In this document: positions 49,030 through 61,364 of the stretch, piece by piece | Position numbering within the stretch: the first letter of the stretch is position 1 | Layout of the letters: each line of letters opens with the position of its first letter | Assembly: GCF_943734655.1 (NCBI RefSeq) | Contig: NC_071354.1 | Span: forward strand, 141,789,142-141,853,141 | Direction of reading: 5' to 3' | From: Sabethes cyaneus | Taxonomy: Eukaryota; Arthropoda; Insecta; Diptera; Culicidae | DNA length: 64,000 nucleotides | Program-made: the position numbers and the translations under genes | Notes under the pieces: generated by a model | What the model saw: the letters and a program-made list of their open reading frames with translations, nothing else | Told to the model about the DNA's origin: nothing | The model's database searches: none

Positions 49030-52000
49030 ATGATTTTTTAAGACCGGGATAAGCCTACTCGAATTTGATGTCCTGAAAGTGAATAGTTATAAAAAGTGAG
49101 CGACCGTTTGTTTCGCCCGATTGTATCCACATACTGCAGGTATTTATACAAAACTGATGTCTTATATGAAAAAGGGGTTGATGGAACATTCATGCATGTG
49201 ACGTGATGCAGCAATTTTTGTAGCAATTAGCGACTATCTGACCCGAAAATAGGTGTTTGGCGTTTAATTTGTTGCTTTAGAATTGTTTGCATCCAATTGT
49301 TTACAAATTGTCGATTAAATTGCTCTGAAGTGCAAAATAATTCATAAACATATATTTATCTGTACCTTTACCTTTATTTTCAAGGAAATTGACGAATGTG
49401 AACCAATGGTAAATGCTTACCCAGATTATTTATTTTCTTTTTCCGTTCAACCATAAGTTGTGCGTCCAATGACGAATATTTTAGGTTTTTGGCAAGATAT
49501 TTAGACCAGTTAACATTTGTTTTAAGCCAGCTACCTAGAGTGGACTAGTGCTACGAATCGTATAAAATTTTCATGCGAATCGTTGCCAATCACCAGAAAG
49601 AAATCTGATTGTGGCCCAATGAAACTCTTGATGGAACTACAAACTTAAAGAAACGGATAAAACAGGTATACAGAGCTCAGGCACTTAGGAAATTTAAACT
49701 TGTCTTCTTGTTTCAAATTTATAGGAATATTTTCAGAGCAATTATTACAATACAGTAAATTAAAAGTTTGCGTGACAAACATTTGCAAAATGTCCAGCTT
49801 TGTCGAATTGAACCTGCATTCGTAGTCCTACGTGAGTCCCTCCTTCGTGCCCCTAGGTACAGACCTTCATACTTTTTAATACAAAAAATATCGCAAAAAA
49901 CGCCACGTGTATCTCAACAATTAAGGAATTTGTTCTTAAAATCTGTTAGTCATTCGCTGATTGAGTGTTATGATTACAGGAAGGACGTGGTAATAACAGA
50001 AATCGATACGATGCACACGTACGCCAACAGTTCAACGATACATTAAATCAGCAAAGTGGACTAATTATTTCGGATGAATCAGGTGAAACTACTAGGTTAT
50101 TATAGCTATTTCGCTTTTATTTTACGATCAGCATATACAATCAACAATTGTTGCAGTTTGCAACTCAATTTTGTAAGTGGTACTTATTTTTGCTAATTTT
50201 AAGCTAACATGTGAGAATCCCAAGCCGTTGAGCCCAAAATAAATAAATGCGCCAAGATTCAACGAGTGCTTCTTAGCTTTTCCGGGAAAATGGTTTTGGA
50301 GGGATTACCAAAAACACGGTTTTACAAATGGTAGGCCACATCCAAAGGGTCACACATTTTATCGGGTGTTACTTTCACATTATGCAATTTGCGATGTTAC
50401 ATTTAATTTATCCATAGTTATTAATTTTCTACAAATACTCACACAATCATTTGATACTTTTATAAGATCATCACACGCGCGCACAATTTTAACCAATATC
50501 CGAATCAAGAAAATAATAATGAATTAATTAACATAACATAGCTTGAAGCTTTGGATCTTAACAATAACAGCGAATAATGTCTACTAGTAATAAATAACGA
50601 TTAATCGAGTGCCGGTGCTGATTACGGTCTTATGTCGACATTAACAAAATGCAGCAAATAAAAAAGCCTTCAACCGCATGGATCCGCAATCGAAAAACAC
50701 CGGCACTGATCGAATATGTTTTTGTAATCGAAAAATAGTCATTGTTTCCCACAGCAGGCGTCTTTGAGTTGTTTGATCATCCATATCGATCTAATGTGTG
50801 CTGCATAATCTATCTCTATAGGTCGTTCGCTGTTCGATTCGATTCGATGATCTGTCGATGAGGGGTTCGCCTGTTTCTCCAACTTCGCCCCACCCGGGCC
50901 ACCGTTCGCGAAAGAGTAGTTTTGGAAAATCTGTAGTGAAAAGAGAAATAATTACAACACAAAGAAAAATAGATTAGCCGATTAGTGGGTCTCTGTGCTG
51001 CGAGTTCGAGCTAATATGTTTTATGGAAAGTGTAAATCAAATGGATTATTGAAAGAGAAATTGGAACTGTGGATTTGGTAGCAATTAGTGCGTCGATGAT
51101 TATTCAATATACAGGGGCATGCAGTGCCATAATTAGTTCCTTCTTGTGCCGCGATTGCATAAGTTTTCTTTCAGTGTCGGCTCAAAACTATGGCAATGTT
51201 GCCGGCTACGGTAATTAGACCAGTAGAAATTCGCTACGATATATAAAATCGCATATGTTATCGAAAAGAAATGTCGTTATTTAATAGTAGATATTCAATA
51301 TGTATCCCAGGTTTTTGATCGAATTTTGGTTAGCAAAAATATGCTTCTTTTGTATATTTTCGTAATAACTGAATATAGCAAACTATCTTTTCTTGTATAG
51401 TCAAGGTTTTAAAATTTCGCTCTAAAGTTTAATAATGGTTACCAAAATTAATGGAGATGTGTTCGTTACTTTCGAACAATTAACACGAAATTATTGAAAC
51501 ATTTATTTAAAACTGAGTATTACTTTTTAATACTGTATAGAAATGAGTCATATTTTACATAGTTTCTCTTTGAACTGTATTTTTTACATCCAGTGAATAA
51601 CTTGATTTGATGTACAAATAAATAAACAAATGAATAACTTAATTGTTTGTCTTATTCCTTCTGAGATGGAAATGGATAAAGTTGAGAAATATGAAAACAA
51701 ATAATCAACAAATTCATTCACGTGGAAAATGTGGCAAATATTAAAACTTCTGAAGCGTAAGCAAGCACTAATAAGGTTCAAAGTCAAGTTTGCGGCAGTG
51801 CCAACGATTCAAGCGTCAACTCAACATTTTGTTTAGGATTACTTTTGGAAGCATTTTGGAAAACCTGATAAATGCTGGAAAACAAACACTGCGACGCCAC
51901 ATCTAGGCTAGTCGTACCTGATAATGCGTGTAAGAAAGAGCTATCGAAATTTCTAGTGTGGCCTACGATCTGCGGCTGCGGCAAAATTGGTCAGTCTTTC

Positions 52001-52220
52001 ATGAACAAACCTGTAAGGACTTCTCTTAAAGTAACTTCTGCTCTTCTTGAGCCCTCACGAAGATCCTATACTGTGCTGGGCAGATTTGGTAACATACTAC
52101 TTTGCTTTATCCGTCTCAGATGGGAGAAAACTAATTAAAGGTTTTATATTAAAGGAGGTTAACTGCCCAAAACGTCCCAGAGTTTACTCAAAGGGAAATT
52201 TTGGGTAAAAACGGTAAAAA
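49030..52220. other. No supported gene
   Basis: Mostly AT-rich. A more balanced segment at about 50600-51000 and a 66-codon minus-strand frame at 51784-51984 could belong to exons or untranslated regions of the minus-strand gene at 52.3-54.4 kb. I could not find consistent splice sites linking them. No repeat family was recognised. Confidence 0.35.
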
Positions 52221-52278
52221 TTCACACCTGTAATCAACGAAATCATACTATTCTCTTTATCAAGCAAATCAAGCTTAC

Positions 52279-54365
52279 CATCCTTGTCGGGCTGATCGTG
52301 TCGTAGGCCGAACAGAGCTGGTGACGATGTTATTTGTAATGGTACTGCCATTGCCGCCGCTGCTGATGCTGCTGCTGCTGCTGCTACCATTACTGTTACT
52401 ATAGCTATTACCGTTACTACTACTGCTGCTGCTGTTACCACTGCTGTTGCTAGTACTGCTACTGCTGCTACCATCTACGGCTTTCTTCGTCTCCTGTCTG
52501 CCATCAGCCGCGGTTCGTACGTATGGGACGTGTTTAACCTCGATTCGAACTTCCGTCGTGGACTTTGTGTCCGACGGTTTCACCGCCTTTTGCACCAACA
52601 TCGACGAAGCATGGGAACTGTCCGCTTCGGAATTGCCGACAACTTCCACGACGGGTTTCACCTGCTCGTGATTCCTTCGGCCCAGCTTCCAATGGTTCTG
52701 GCTGGGGGCTATCGAATTGTAGTGGGTGAATGGCTGTGGGGATGCGACTGAGTGGGACTGATGCAATGTCTGGGCGGGAGCAGGCTGCTGCAGGGGCTGT
52801 GCCTGTGGCAAGGGTAGATATTGCGGTGCAGAGTACGGAACCGGTTCTGGAAGGTGTTGGGTTTCTACCACTGATCGATTGTGCGAATTCGTGTGATATT
52901 CGGTCACTTTGTTGGGCTGGCCGTTACTGTTCGGTTTACCGGAAAATTCGAATTCCTTGTGGATATAGAATGTAGGGTGGTTGGAGGACTGATCGCCGTA
53001 GTTTGGTTTTGGGAATTTATGCTTCAGATGAGCATTGTAGGGTTTGTAAGATTTTTCGGTGGTCACTTCCTGAACAGGTTGCTTCGCAACCACAAAATCG
53101 ACATGTTCACCGTTTTGAACTGTATTTACCGGAACACTGGGATGCTGGATGATTGGTGGATGAGACTGGATCAGCGGTTGCGGTTGCGGTAGTGCCTCAA
53201 TTTCTTTTGGGAAATAATAATTTATGTGAGTCTGCGGCGTCTGAATCGATTGATAGTGTTGTGATGGTTGCTGCAGGTGGTAAATAGTTTTTGGTTGTTG
53301 TTGTTGTTGTTGGTAGTCATTGTTGTCACTTGAAGGCTTTGCAGAGAAGAAATTAGTACTAATTGATAAGGGGCTAACCATTTGAGGTTTTTTCGGCAGG
53401 TCCAACCATTTGTGCGATTGAGGTTGAGGTGCGAATGAAAATGATGGTTTATAATGTTTTAGCATATCATTATGCATTCCAAAAAAGGTAACCGGTCCAT
53501 AATTCGGGCTAGGATTGATTGGAATTGCCTTAATCATCATAGTATCCGGTTGAAGTTTATTAAAGTGAAATTTAGTGGGCAACAGTTCTGGTTTGACAAA
53601 TGCCGGCTTCTCCTGAACCAGAGGAGAAAAAGTTGGACTATCAGCAGATGGTGGTGATGATGGTGATGGTGACGATGATGACGTAGATGATGGTGCCGAT
53701 CCTGGTGCTTCCAGCTTAGTGACGCTTTGTTGTCCTAATTTAAGCAGTTGCTCTTCTGTGTTAATGGCTGGAACATAGTTTGGCGGAGCTGCAGAAGGGT
53801 GTGATAAAGTCGTAATTGGAGTATCACTGGTCTTTATAGTCAGCGGGGCAGGAAGCAACTGTTCTCGAATTTTTTGCGCGAAATAGTGAGATTCCGATGG
53901 TTTGAGCTGCGATGTTGTGAAATGGTTCGAATAGTGAGGAATTTTTGGAATTCCATTGAAGACCATTCCTTCCAGTCCGAGAATTGGCAACATGTGTTCT
54001 AATGAAAACACTTCACCGTCATTTGTATGGATTTCTGGAAAAATACAATATTTATCGACTAAGAAATTTGTACACTTTATATAGTTACTATCGCTTACCA
54101 GGGTAGTTTCCATACGATGCTACACCACCGGACAGCAGCTTTACCATTGGTTCTTTGAAATAATTTTTCTTCTTTTTCTTATCGATAGGACGAATGATTA
54201 GTAATGGAATTTCACCCGTCGCTCGCTTAGGCTTGCGAGAGCTTCCCATGTTGGGGTCTAGAATAGAGTTATGAAAAATTGTCTCTTCACCTATGCTGTC
54301 AGAAATGTAAGTTTGACTGGTTGGATGTACGGCAGTGTTTGTTTCTGCCAACAGTAGCTGGGGAG
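52279..54365 (-). CDS. Host gene for a probable secreted Pro/Gln/Ser-rich low-complexity protein (two exons seen)
   Basis: Two exons are supported. One is 54365-54099, with acceptor TTTCTCTATCCCTTACAG and donor CCTG-GTAAGCG. The second is 54034-52279, with acceptor TTGTATTTTTCCAG and donor GGATG-GTAAGC. The 64-bp intron joins in phase 1 and gives NYPG/PEIHTNDGEVF without a stop. About 670 residues are visible. The first exon begins APQLLLAETNTA, which looks like the end of a signal peptide whose start is in an unseen upstream exon. A basic site SSRKPKRATG suggests furin-type processing. The long exon has a conserved-looking start (LEHMLPILGLEGMVFNGIP), then Pro/Ser-rich and Gln/His-rich tracts, and a terminal run of Ser, Asn and Gly. 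I do not recognise the family; secretion or matrix function is inference. The 3' end is uncertain: reading through the donor gives a stop at once, and a candidate acceptor at 52228 leads to a short tail. Confidence 0.72.
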
Positions 54366-54850
54366 CTGTAAGGGATAGAGAAAGAAAGATATAGTTAATA
54401 ATTATTTTCTCATAGAGAATTACAGCAAGTAGTGTTCCGGCACCCAATATCGGGCAACTGAAGATTAATAGAGTTGAAGGAAAGAACCGTCTCCGGAAGA
54501 ATTGTATAATCATGGTAAGAAACCACTAATAGCAGTACATTAGGTAATTTTCAGGGTTTTTCAAGGTGGACAAACTATCGGAGGAAGCCCTTATAGCAAA
54601 AGAATTCGAAAAACGGTACCGAGTGGTCATTACTTCGAATCAGACGTCTGATTATTACTAGAAACTTTGTGGAGGCGGCAGGAAATGCAATCTTACAGAT
54701 ACGTATATTTCGGTTACGACTTGTAACCTTCTTTGATAGACTTGAATTGTATAAAGACATCTTTTCGAACTTTCTAGTTTAGTAGGGAACTAGCTAAGTG
54801 CCCGTTCTTACCCGCATGATGCAAGAAAAAGCCCTTTTTTACTTGAACCT
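54366..54850. other. Upstream intron of the secreted-protein gene and unassigned flank
   Basis: The polypyrimidine tract and acceptor of the 54365 exon lie at about 54366-54392. Minus-strand sequence above it remains open for about 50 codons (MIIQFFRRRFFPSTLLIFS and on), but the strong acceptor suggests this is intronic. It cannot be excluded that it encodes an alternative hydrophobic N-terminus. Confidence 0.45.
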
Positions 54851-54854
54851 TCGC

Positions 54855-55440
54855 CCCCTTGTTAGGGACCACCGGATTGGAATCTATCGCTGAGATAACT
54901 ACCTGAGTCATTTACTTTTAACAACCTACTGCTGATTCCCTTATGCCAAAAAAAAGAAGTAAGAAGGAAACTTGATTGTGCCGTGATTGTGCGTAGTTCA
55001 CTACGATTTAAATTGAGTAGTTGTTTGGCTACTGCAGGAATTGGGTAGATAAATTGTTTAGCTTGTCTATAACCCAATGTTTGATTCCAACGGGGTTCTA
55101 TTTCTAGCTTTTCGCATGTCATCAATTCGCCCTTCACGGCGGTTGTGGAGGTGCCCAGAAACGGTTCAGGACCAATAAATTGCTGAGCTGATCCTTGTCT
55201 CGCTAGATTGTCAGCAAATTCATTGCCCTCGATTCCGCAGTGACCGGGTACCCAAAGTAATAAAACTTTGTTTTGGCGGGAGAGCTTCCTCGAAGCTGTG
55301 CTGCACTCCCAAACTAATTTGGACACATATTTGACGGTCTTGAGTGCCAATAGTGCTGCTTAGCTGTCCGTGAAGATACCGATTTTCGCATGCCTGTACT
55401 TTCGTTTCAAGCATATTGTTGCACAGATGTATATCGCCCT
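54855..55440 (-). pseudogene. RNase H domain fragment, copy on the minus strand
   Basis: In the minus-strand frame, LVWECSTASRKLSRQNKVLL, then WVPGHCGIEGNEFADNLAR and QFIGPEPFLGTSTTAVKGE follow each other closely, with ELRTITAQS further on. The 55414-55220 frame in register before it shows the translated edge of the domain. It matches the fragment at 43650-44920 nearly residue for residue. It is cut off before the catalytic Glu on one side and after the post-RNase H linker on the other. The sequence right of it (55440-55850) is unassigned. Confidence 0.8.
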
Positions 55441-55849
55441 GGAGTTACGTTCACTTTTATATATTTAGAAGATTTGGATCTTCCCTCTTGTTGGACACCA
55501 CTCCTCGTTTTTCTTTCAGTTATTTGCACACATGTTTTCTTTTCGGGAATTCTCATAATGCAAGCAACAAAGCTATCAGCACCCTTTTTTGCCCCACTAC
55601 CACCTATACGTTTGGTCGGCTGGATAATACAAACATGGACTGCATAGTAGTCCTTAGCATCTTATCCTGCATCTCCTATTCCTACCTCCTCGTGGTACCA
55701 GCTGAAATACGAGATCGGAGATCGGGTAACCAACCCCGGTGGAAACCAAGATCGTATATCGCTAGAGAAGGAGGCACTGTGTTGCCTCGGCACCTAAAAT
55801 GGTAGTGTGGTCCTAGCAAGGTAACCTATCAAAATCAATTACTACGGAA

Positions 55850-58140
55850 ATTCAAGCGATTTCGGATCGGAACATTCGGCATCGACCTAGGCGACGAAAC
55901 AAGGACGACAAATGGTACTTGAAACTATAGATAGCTAAATTTCGCAGGTGGTGACTAGGTGTTGCTCAAACAGCTTGAACTCCATAAACATAGCTCTACA
56001 CGATAACACGATAAAAGACGATAATGTTTGGAAGATTCGCGACGGAAAGGCCCGGTTTTACCAGAGCGGTGGTACAACTAATGAACTGGGAACGGGGGTT
56101 GTAGTGTAGTGACAGAATGCAGAATCGCGTGATATATTGCAAGGCATTCAACTAGAGATTGTGTCTATTGAGAATAAAGGGCCGTTTCTTCAATTACAGT
56201 ATCATCTATGTGTACTGCCCCCACAAAGGTAGAACCGATGATGAGCAGGAAGCGTTCTACGTGAGACTGGAGGCAACGTACAACAGCTACTCGTCACGGG
56301 ACATCAAAGTCTTCATTTGAGATATGCACGCCCAGGTCGGTGGGAAGAAATGTATAGACCGGTGATACGACCAGATAGCCTGCACACCGACACGAACGAT
56401 AACGGCCAACGATAGCCTGACGATCGAAGCATTTTCCCATGCAAACCCCAACGTACATTGAACCAGATTGACTCCAAGTTCTCATAGATGATCTGTTCTT
56501 CCCTTATATCATGAACAAAGGTTCCCAACGTGGTGCAGATATTGACTCTGACCATCACCATGTAGCAGTACATGCGCGCTCAAAACTGTCAACCGTATAC
56601 CAAACACGACAAAGTCGTCCTTCTCGGCTGAGCATCAGGCAGTTAGCTAATCTTCAATCTGCTGAGAATTACGCGAAAATATTGGAATAGACATTGCCTT
56701 CTTCCGAGGAGTTAAGTGCTTCAAACCGTTAAGTGCTCGAACAAGGCGATTGGGGAAGAATATGCTCGGTTGTCGGAGAGATCTCTAACGCACTAGACAT
56801 TAGGTGCGCAGCTTCGAAATATACAAAATGTTCGGTTTGATGGCGAATGCCAACAAGCGATGGAGAGAAAGAAATTGCTTGGAAAAATTATCTGAGCGTT
56901 GCCACTAGGGCCAAATACTCACGAGCAAGGAAGCAGTTGACCACGATCCTGAGAAGTAAAGAGCGCCAAATAGAGGACAGGGATGGTGAAGAATTAGAAC
57001 AGATATTCCGAGCTAATGTCACGCGCAAGTTTGACGATGTGAGGGACGAAGGAGGGAATCTAATCACAAACGAGCGCGAGTTGGTTCGATAGGTGGAAGA
57101 AGTTCTTCGATTAATTCCCTCGGATAGCCTAGGAGTACCCAAGGAAGATAGTAGTGTCCCAGTGCCTGATCTCTAAGAAGTCAAACAAGAAATTGGATTG
57201 CTGAAGACCAACAAAGCAGCTGGTAAGGACCGCCTACTGACAAAGGTTTATAAACATAATCGACAAACGCTGACAACGGCTCTATACTGGGTTATTTCCA
57301 AGATTTGAGAAGAGGAGAAGCTTCCGGAAATGGAAGGAGTGATTTGTACATTTGTCCCATCTACAGAAAGAGTGATTGGGTCGACTGCTGCAACTATCAC
57401 GGCATAACGCTGATAAACGCTGCCTACAAGGTATTCTCACAGATCATGTTCGGCTGGCTGTCACCGATAGCAAATGGCTTCGTAGGGATTTGCCAAGCAG
57501 GCTTCATGAGAGCTCTTGCCACTACGAATCATATTTTTATCATCTGACGGATCTTGCAGAAATATCGGGAATACAACGTACCCAAGCATCACATTTTCAA
57601 TGATTTCAAAGCAGCATACGATACAGTCGATCGTGACCAGCTATGACACATAATGCACGAACACGTTCTTCCGGATAAACTGACGCGGCTGATCAGAGCT
57701 ACATTGGATCGTGTGAGGTATTTCGGCCACATCTCGGGACACTCTCGAGTTTCTTTGAGACTTGACGAGAGTTGAGACAAGGTGAGGGTTTATCCTGCAT
57801 GCTATTTAACATCGCTATTGAGGGGGTAATCCGACGAGCGGGTACCGAAACGAGAGGCACGATTCACCAAGGATAGCCAGCTTTTCAGATGATTTCAGAG
57901 AAATTTTGCGACGGCTGAGGCAGCCTACGAAATCTAGGATTGGGCTAAAATAAATGCGTTGAAGACCAAATCAAGGAAGGAAGAGGTTCAAAGGAAACAC
58001 GCGTACCTTCCACGGACAGTAACCGTTGACGGCGACGAATTAGAGGTGGTAAATGAGTTCGCGTATTTGGAATCGCTGGAGACCGCGGACGACAACACCA
58101 AATAGGAGATCCAGCGTCGCGTTCAAGCGTGAAATCGGAC
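55850..58140 (+). pseudogene. RTE retrotransposon relic (endonuclease to reverse transcriptase), plus strand
   Basis: It starts with the same 5' sequence as the fragment at 11170 (GGCATCGACCTAGGCGACG). Endonuclease traces are IIYVYCPHKGRTDDEQEAFY, VRLEATYNSYSSRDIKVFI and MHAQVGGKK, the equivalent of the GDFNAQVG motif with its Asp-Asn lost. The linker (VATRAKYSRARKQLTTILRS) follows, then the reverse transcriptase from about 57190: NKAAGKDRLL, CPIYRKSDWVDCCNYHGITL, INAAYKVFSQIMF, QAGFMRALATTNHIFII, FNDFKAAYDTVDRDQL and HEHVLPDKLTRLIRATLDR. The catalytic Asp box is not intact. TVDGDELEVVNEFAYLESL closes it near 58080. Many stops and frameshifts are present. It is of the same lineage as the copy at 5299-6884 but much more decayed. 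Similarity ends near 58140. Confidence 0.8.
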
Positions 58141-58914
58141 CTACCGTTGCTTTTGCCCGGTTATAATCCGCGGATACCCCAGTGGTTAGTGACTCTCCCT
58201 CATCTAATTTTTCGCTCTTTCTCCTTCACGTCTTATCGCGCTCTGTTTGGATACTACAAACTACTCGATTTCATGACTTTCTCCTACCATTTCCCCCGTC
58301 TATTGGGAAGACTACTGTCAAAAAAATTAATTAATACCGGAGGTCAAGATTATGTAGCGAAGATTGTGTTTGTCTCAAATCCGGTATGAACAACACGAGT
58401 AGGACGAGAATAGCAAACAAGATGGGTAAACTTGGACGAGCGGTATCTGGCAGCGAGTACACAGTGTCGAAGGAATTGGAGAGTGACAGCCCGCAACCCA
58501 AGTTTCGTTTGTCGAACTCTGTCTCAGGACAGAAAACCAATTAAACAGAAAACTGACTGTTAAAAATTCTCGATTGCTATGGTCCCTTACCAGTCTTTTC
58601 ATTTTATTCAGAGTCGTAAATCGACAGTATCCATCTGACGTAAATTTTAAGGAAAATGGTCGTTCGATCCCAGGCCGAAATGCAAATGTCATTATCTTCT
58701 ATCATATCACAATGCCAGTGGCATGAGTTCTGATGTTGAATAGTGCCGACTAAAGCTTGCTTTAGATAGTATTGGGACAAAAACAATTGCGTGTATTTCA
58801 GTTATTTATCATTGAATTTAAGATCTTTTCTTATACAAAGGTAGCATTTTCTTCGTACTTTTAAGAAAAATACGGATAAAATTATTCGTCGCGGTTTGGA
58901 AGGAATTATCGAAC
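58141..58914. other. No recognisable gene
   Basis: Unassigned sequence between the RTE relic and the mariner relic. Open frames on both strands (up to 105 codons, minus strand 58692-58375) match nothing known to me. Confidence 0.4.
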
Positions 58915-59640
58915 TTTTCCTGTAATATGGCTCACTAGGCGGCGCACACTTTCTTGATCCATCGATCTGGCTATCTTACTCCACTAGGTCTTCATCTGAT
59001 TAATGTCTATGACAACTTTTCCCTTTACCTTGAGTCTCCTCGTGATTGTCTCCATGATTGCCCAGTATTTCTCAATAGAGCGGAACTGGGGGCAATTGGG
59101 CGGGTTAAGGTCTTTCGGAACGAACTGGACCCCTTTTTCTGCATACCATTCTTGAACGACTTTGCTGTAATGACAGCTTGTCCAGCTGTCCAAACACGAG
59201 ATGGTGGTGGGAACGAATGAACGGCAAAATTCGTTTTTAGAGACACTCCTTTTGGTGCAGTTCCGACGTCATTGTCTTAATTGAAACGAAAACTTTAGTT
59301 TTTCTGCCACAGCTACACAAACGCCCTGCCAAATCATTGATTTCCGTGCAAATTTCTCGGCAAAAACCAATTTAAATTTGTTTGCAACATCCTCCCGAAC
59401 CGTTGCCAAGTAAAATTTTTGACCTGGCATTTGCCCGAAGTCAGCCTTGACATAGGTTTCATCGTCCATCAGACGACACCCGTCGAACTTGGTTAGCATC
59501 CGGTCGTATAGATTTTGTGCATGGATTTTGGTCACACTATTCTGTTTTATGGTTCGGTTTGGCTGTTTGCTAGCTCGATACGACTTGATTCCTTCCCGGA
59601 GTCGAATTCTCCCCACGGTACTATGGTAAAGTGACCAGAT
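58915..59640 (-). pseudogene. Tc1/mariner D37E-type transposase relic
   Basis: Two minus-strand frames cover the C-terminal two thirds of a transposase. The 59616-59269 frame gives RASKQPNRTIKQNSVTKIHA, then the first catalytic Asp in CRLMDDETYVKADF, and MIWQGVC. A shift follows, and the 59193-58984 frame gives SCHYSKVVQEWYAEKG, VQFVPKDLNPPNCPQFRSIE and KYWAIME. From the expected second Asp position to the Glu of RSIEKYW I count 37 intervening residues, the D37E spacing. At that second position the sequence reads SWTSCHY where the family has DLASCHY, so the Asp is lost. The N-terminal DNA-binding domain is absent. It is inactive. Confidence 0.85.
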
Positions 59641-59689
59641 TTTTTTGAACGAATGCGGGACGGCAAAGGTAATCTACCCTGGACTGAAA

Positions 59690-60200
59690 ACAAGGATTTT
59701 TGGTTAAAAATAAATGCATCGAAGGGCAAATACATAAAAAGGGCTCAAACTGACAAGTTCGCGACTCGCATGCTCGGTATGGCGTCGAACTAGAAGTGGT
59801 AGTGAGTTACAAACCCTTTATAAGACTAGTAGTTCTTCATGAACTTAAAACTGTGATGCTGCTCACGGAGGACTTACGCGCCCTTGCCGTGTTTGAGGCA
59901 TGTGCTGCGGACAATATTTGGTGGAGTACAAAGTGAAAGCGGAGAGTGGCGGGGAGAGTGGCGGATGCGTATAAATGATGAGTTATTGCTAAAGGATAAG
60001 GATTGTTCGTACATTTGACGAAAGTCGGTAGGCTACGATGAGCCTGACACGTCGTCTACGAGCATGCCGTACGTGGGGACATCGACAGGGGGACATACGT
60101 GCCAGATAGCTCGACCAGGTCGAAAGCAGTTTGAGACTTCTAAGACGCCTGGGAAACTGGCGACGAGAGACTCAAGATCAAATTGTATGGCGATGATTGT
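59690..60200 (+). pseudogene. RTE 3' coding fragment, plus strand
   Basis: Plus-strand pieces are FWLKINASKGKYIKRAQTDK, then LKTVMLLTEDLRALAVFEAC, then HLTKVGRLR and a degenerate end with SSTRSKAV. These parallel VLKINASKTKYMKGRGS, EAVTLLTEDIRALAVFERK and HLAKVSRLR of the copy at 5.3-6.9 kb. The INASK block is already present in the relic ending at 58140, so this is a second insertion rather than its continuation. Confidence 0.68.
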
Positions 60201-60254
60201 TTAAAACAGTACGAACCACCCCGACGTTATGCTGTGGACGACGACCGACGGCAG

Positions 60255-60549
60255 GACATATTGAATGACTTGAAACTGCGGCCCGCGGGCCGCATGTGGC
60301 CCTTCGAGATGATTTGTGCGGCCCGCGGACTGAGAATGAGAAAATTTTTTGATTATATAGTAGTCACTCAGTTTAGTTGTAATGTCTTGTGCATGTTGTG
60401 AATCTGAATGCTTTCCGGTTTAAAATGGTTTTTGTTGTGGCATATTTTACATTGTGTTATGCACAGGAATGGTCAGAGATTATTGCGGCCCTGGGCATGC
60501 ATGGGCGATCTGATTTGGCCCGCACCATGCCTATGCCTGGGCACCACTG
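60255..60549. mobile_element. hAT-like non-autonomous element, one end defined
   Basis: The right end, read on the minus strand, starts CAGTGGTGCCCAGGCATAGG, a hAT-type CAGTGG-GCCC terminus. The left part contains CTGCGGCCCGCGGGCCGCAT and a second GTGCGGCCCGCGGAC. CGGCCCGC motifs near both ends are common in hAT-derived repeats. No left terminus or 8-bp duplication was found, so it may be truncated where it meets the RTE fragment. Confidence 0.5.
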
Positions 60550-60559
60550 TCCTATGTAG

Positions 60560-61065
60560 AACATGACACAATTCTCGAAGGATTTCCATTCCAATTATTG
60601 GAGCCGATTACGACGTTTTACGTTGTGATCGTAGCCACAAAAATGATCGCAAATCTACTGGTGTACTGATAGCAGTCCGTCGTGGATTATAAGAAACAAC
60701 GGATATAAGAGAATAACTGTCTACATATTAGTCGTTTGTGGTGATTTGGACACCTGGGGTAAAATGGACAGGTGCTTTATCTCGGAAAGTACCAATTTCT
60801 CTGCTTTCACATTATTCTCAACTTCTTCGTTATCTTCTTACACCATTATTAACGTAAAAAAAATTAGGCTTAACTTTGACAGGTGTTACCAAATGTAAAC
60901 GTAAACAAAACAACTGCCTAAAACGACTCCAGATGTAATTTTTATGCTCTAGGTTAGGTTTTACCAGTGATTTAACAAACTTATACGTGATATGGCTCGT
61001 GGTTCATGCATCTGCTTCATACTCCGTTTTCCATTTTGCCACCAAGTATTGATCGCAGAAATTCA
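60560..61065. other. No recognisable gene
   Basis: AT-rich sequence with no supported features. A segment with GGACACCTGGGG and ATGGACAGGTGC near 60750-60775 forms a weak inverted pair. Confidence 0.4.
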
Positions 61066-61069
61066 CGTC

Positions 61070-61300
61070 AGCGGCTGAAGTCTCACCCGCTTTCCTGCGC
61101 ATCATTTGGAGCCATCCAGCGTCGCACAAATCAGCAAAATTAATTTTGTCGTAAAATCATGTTCTCGCATTCTGTGCCACAGCTCATTTCGTTTCACCGA
61201 ATCAAGCGTCGCCTTAAAGTCCACAAACGGATGATGAGTCCGCAAGTTGTACTCCCGGAAATTGTCTAGTAACTGACGCAGGGTAAACCGCAACATTGCA
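61070..61300 (-). pseudogene. RTE reverse transcriptase fragment
   Basis: The frame reads RFTLRQLLDNFREYNLRTHH, then VDFKATLDSVKRNELWHRMR, EHDFTTKLILLICATLDGSK, and an out-of-frame GETSAA. It matches the palm-domain portion of the RTE lineage at 12.1-16.2 kb. The first catalytic region FKAAYD has become FKATLD, losing its Asp spacing. It is truncated on both sides, and a CR1/Jockey-type fragment begins immediately to its right on the other strand. Confidence 0.75.
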
Positions 61301-61364
61301 CACTTGTTCCCGAAAAAAACCGTAATGTTTCATCATAAGCTCGATGATTCGTTGAACGTGTTGT

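Noticed and set aside
52184..52474. Alanine/valine-rich 96-codon frame on the minus strand
   Set aside because: A frame-shifted shadow of the Ser/Asn codon repeats at the end of the secreted-protein exon.
57305..58140. Continuation of the RTE relic at 55.8-58.1 kb into the fragment at 59.7-60.2 kb as one interrupted element
   Set aside because: The INASK block occurs in both pieces, so they overlap in the ORF and must be separate copies.
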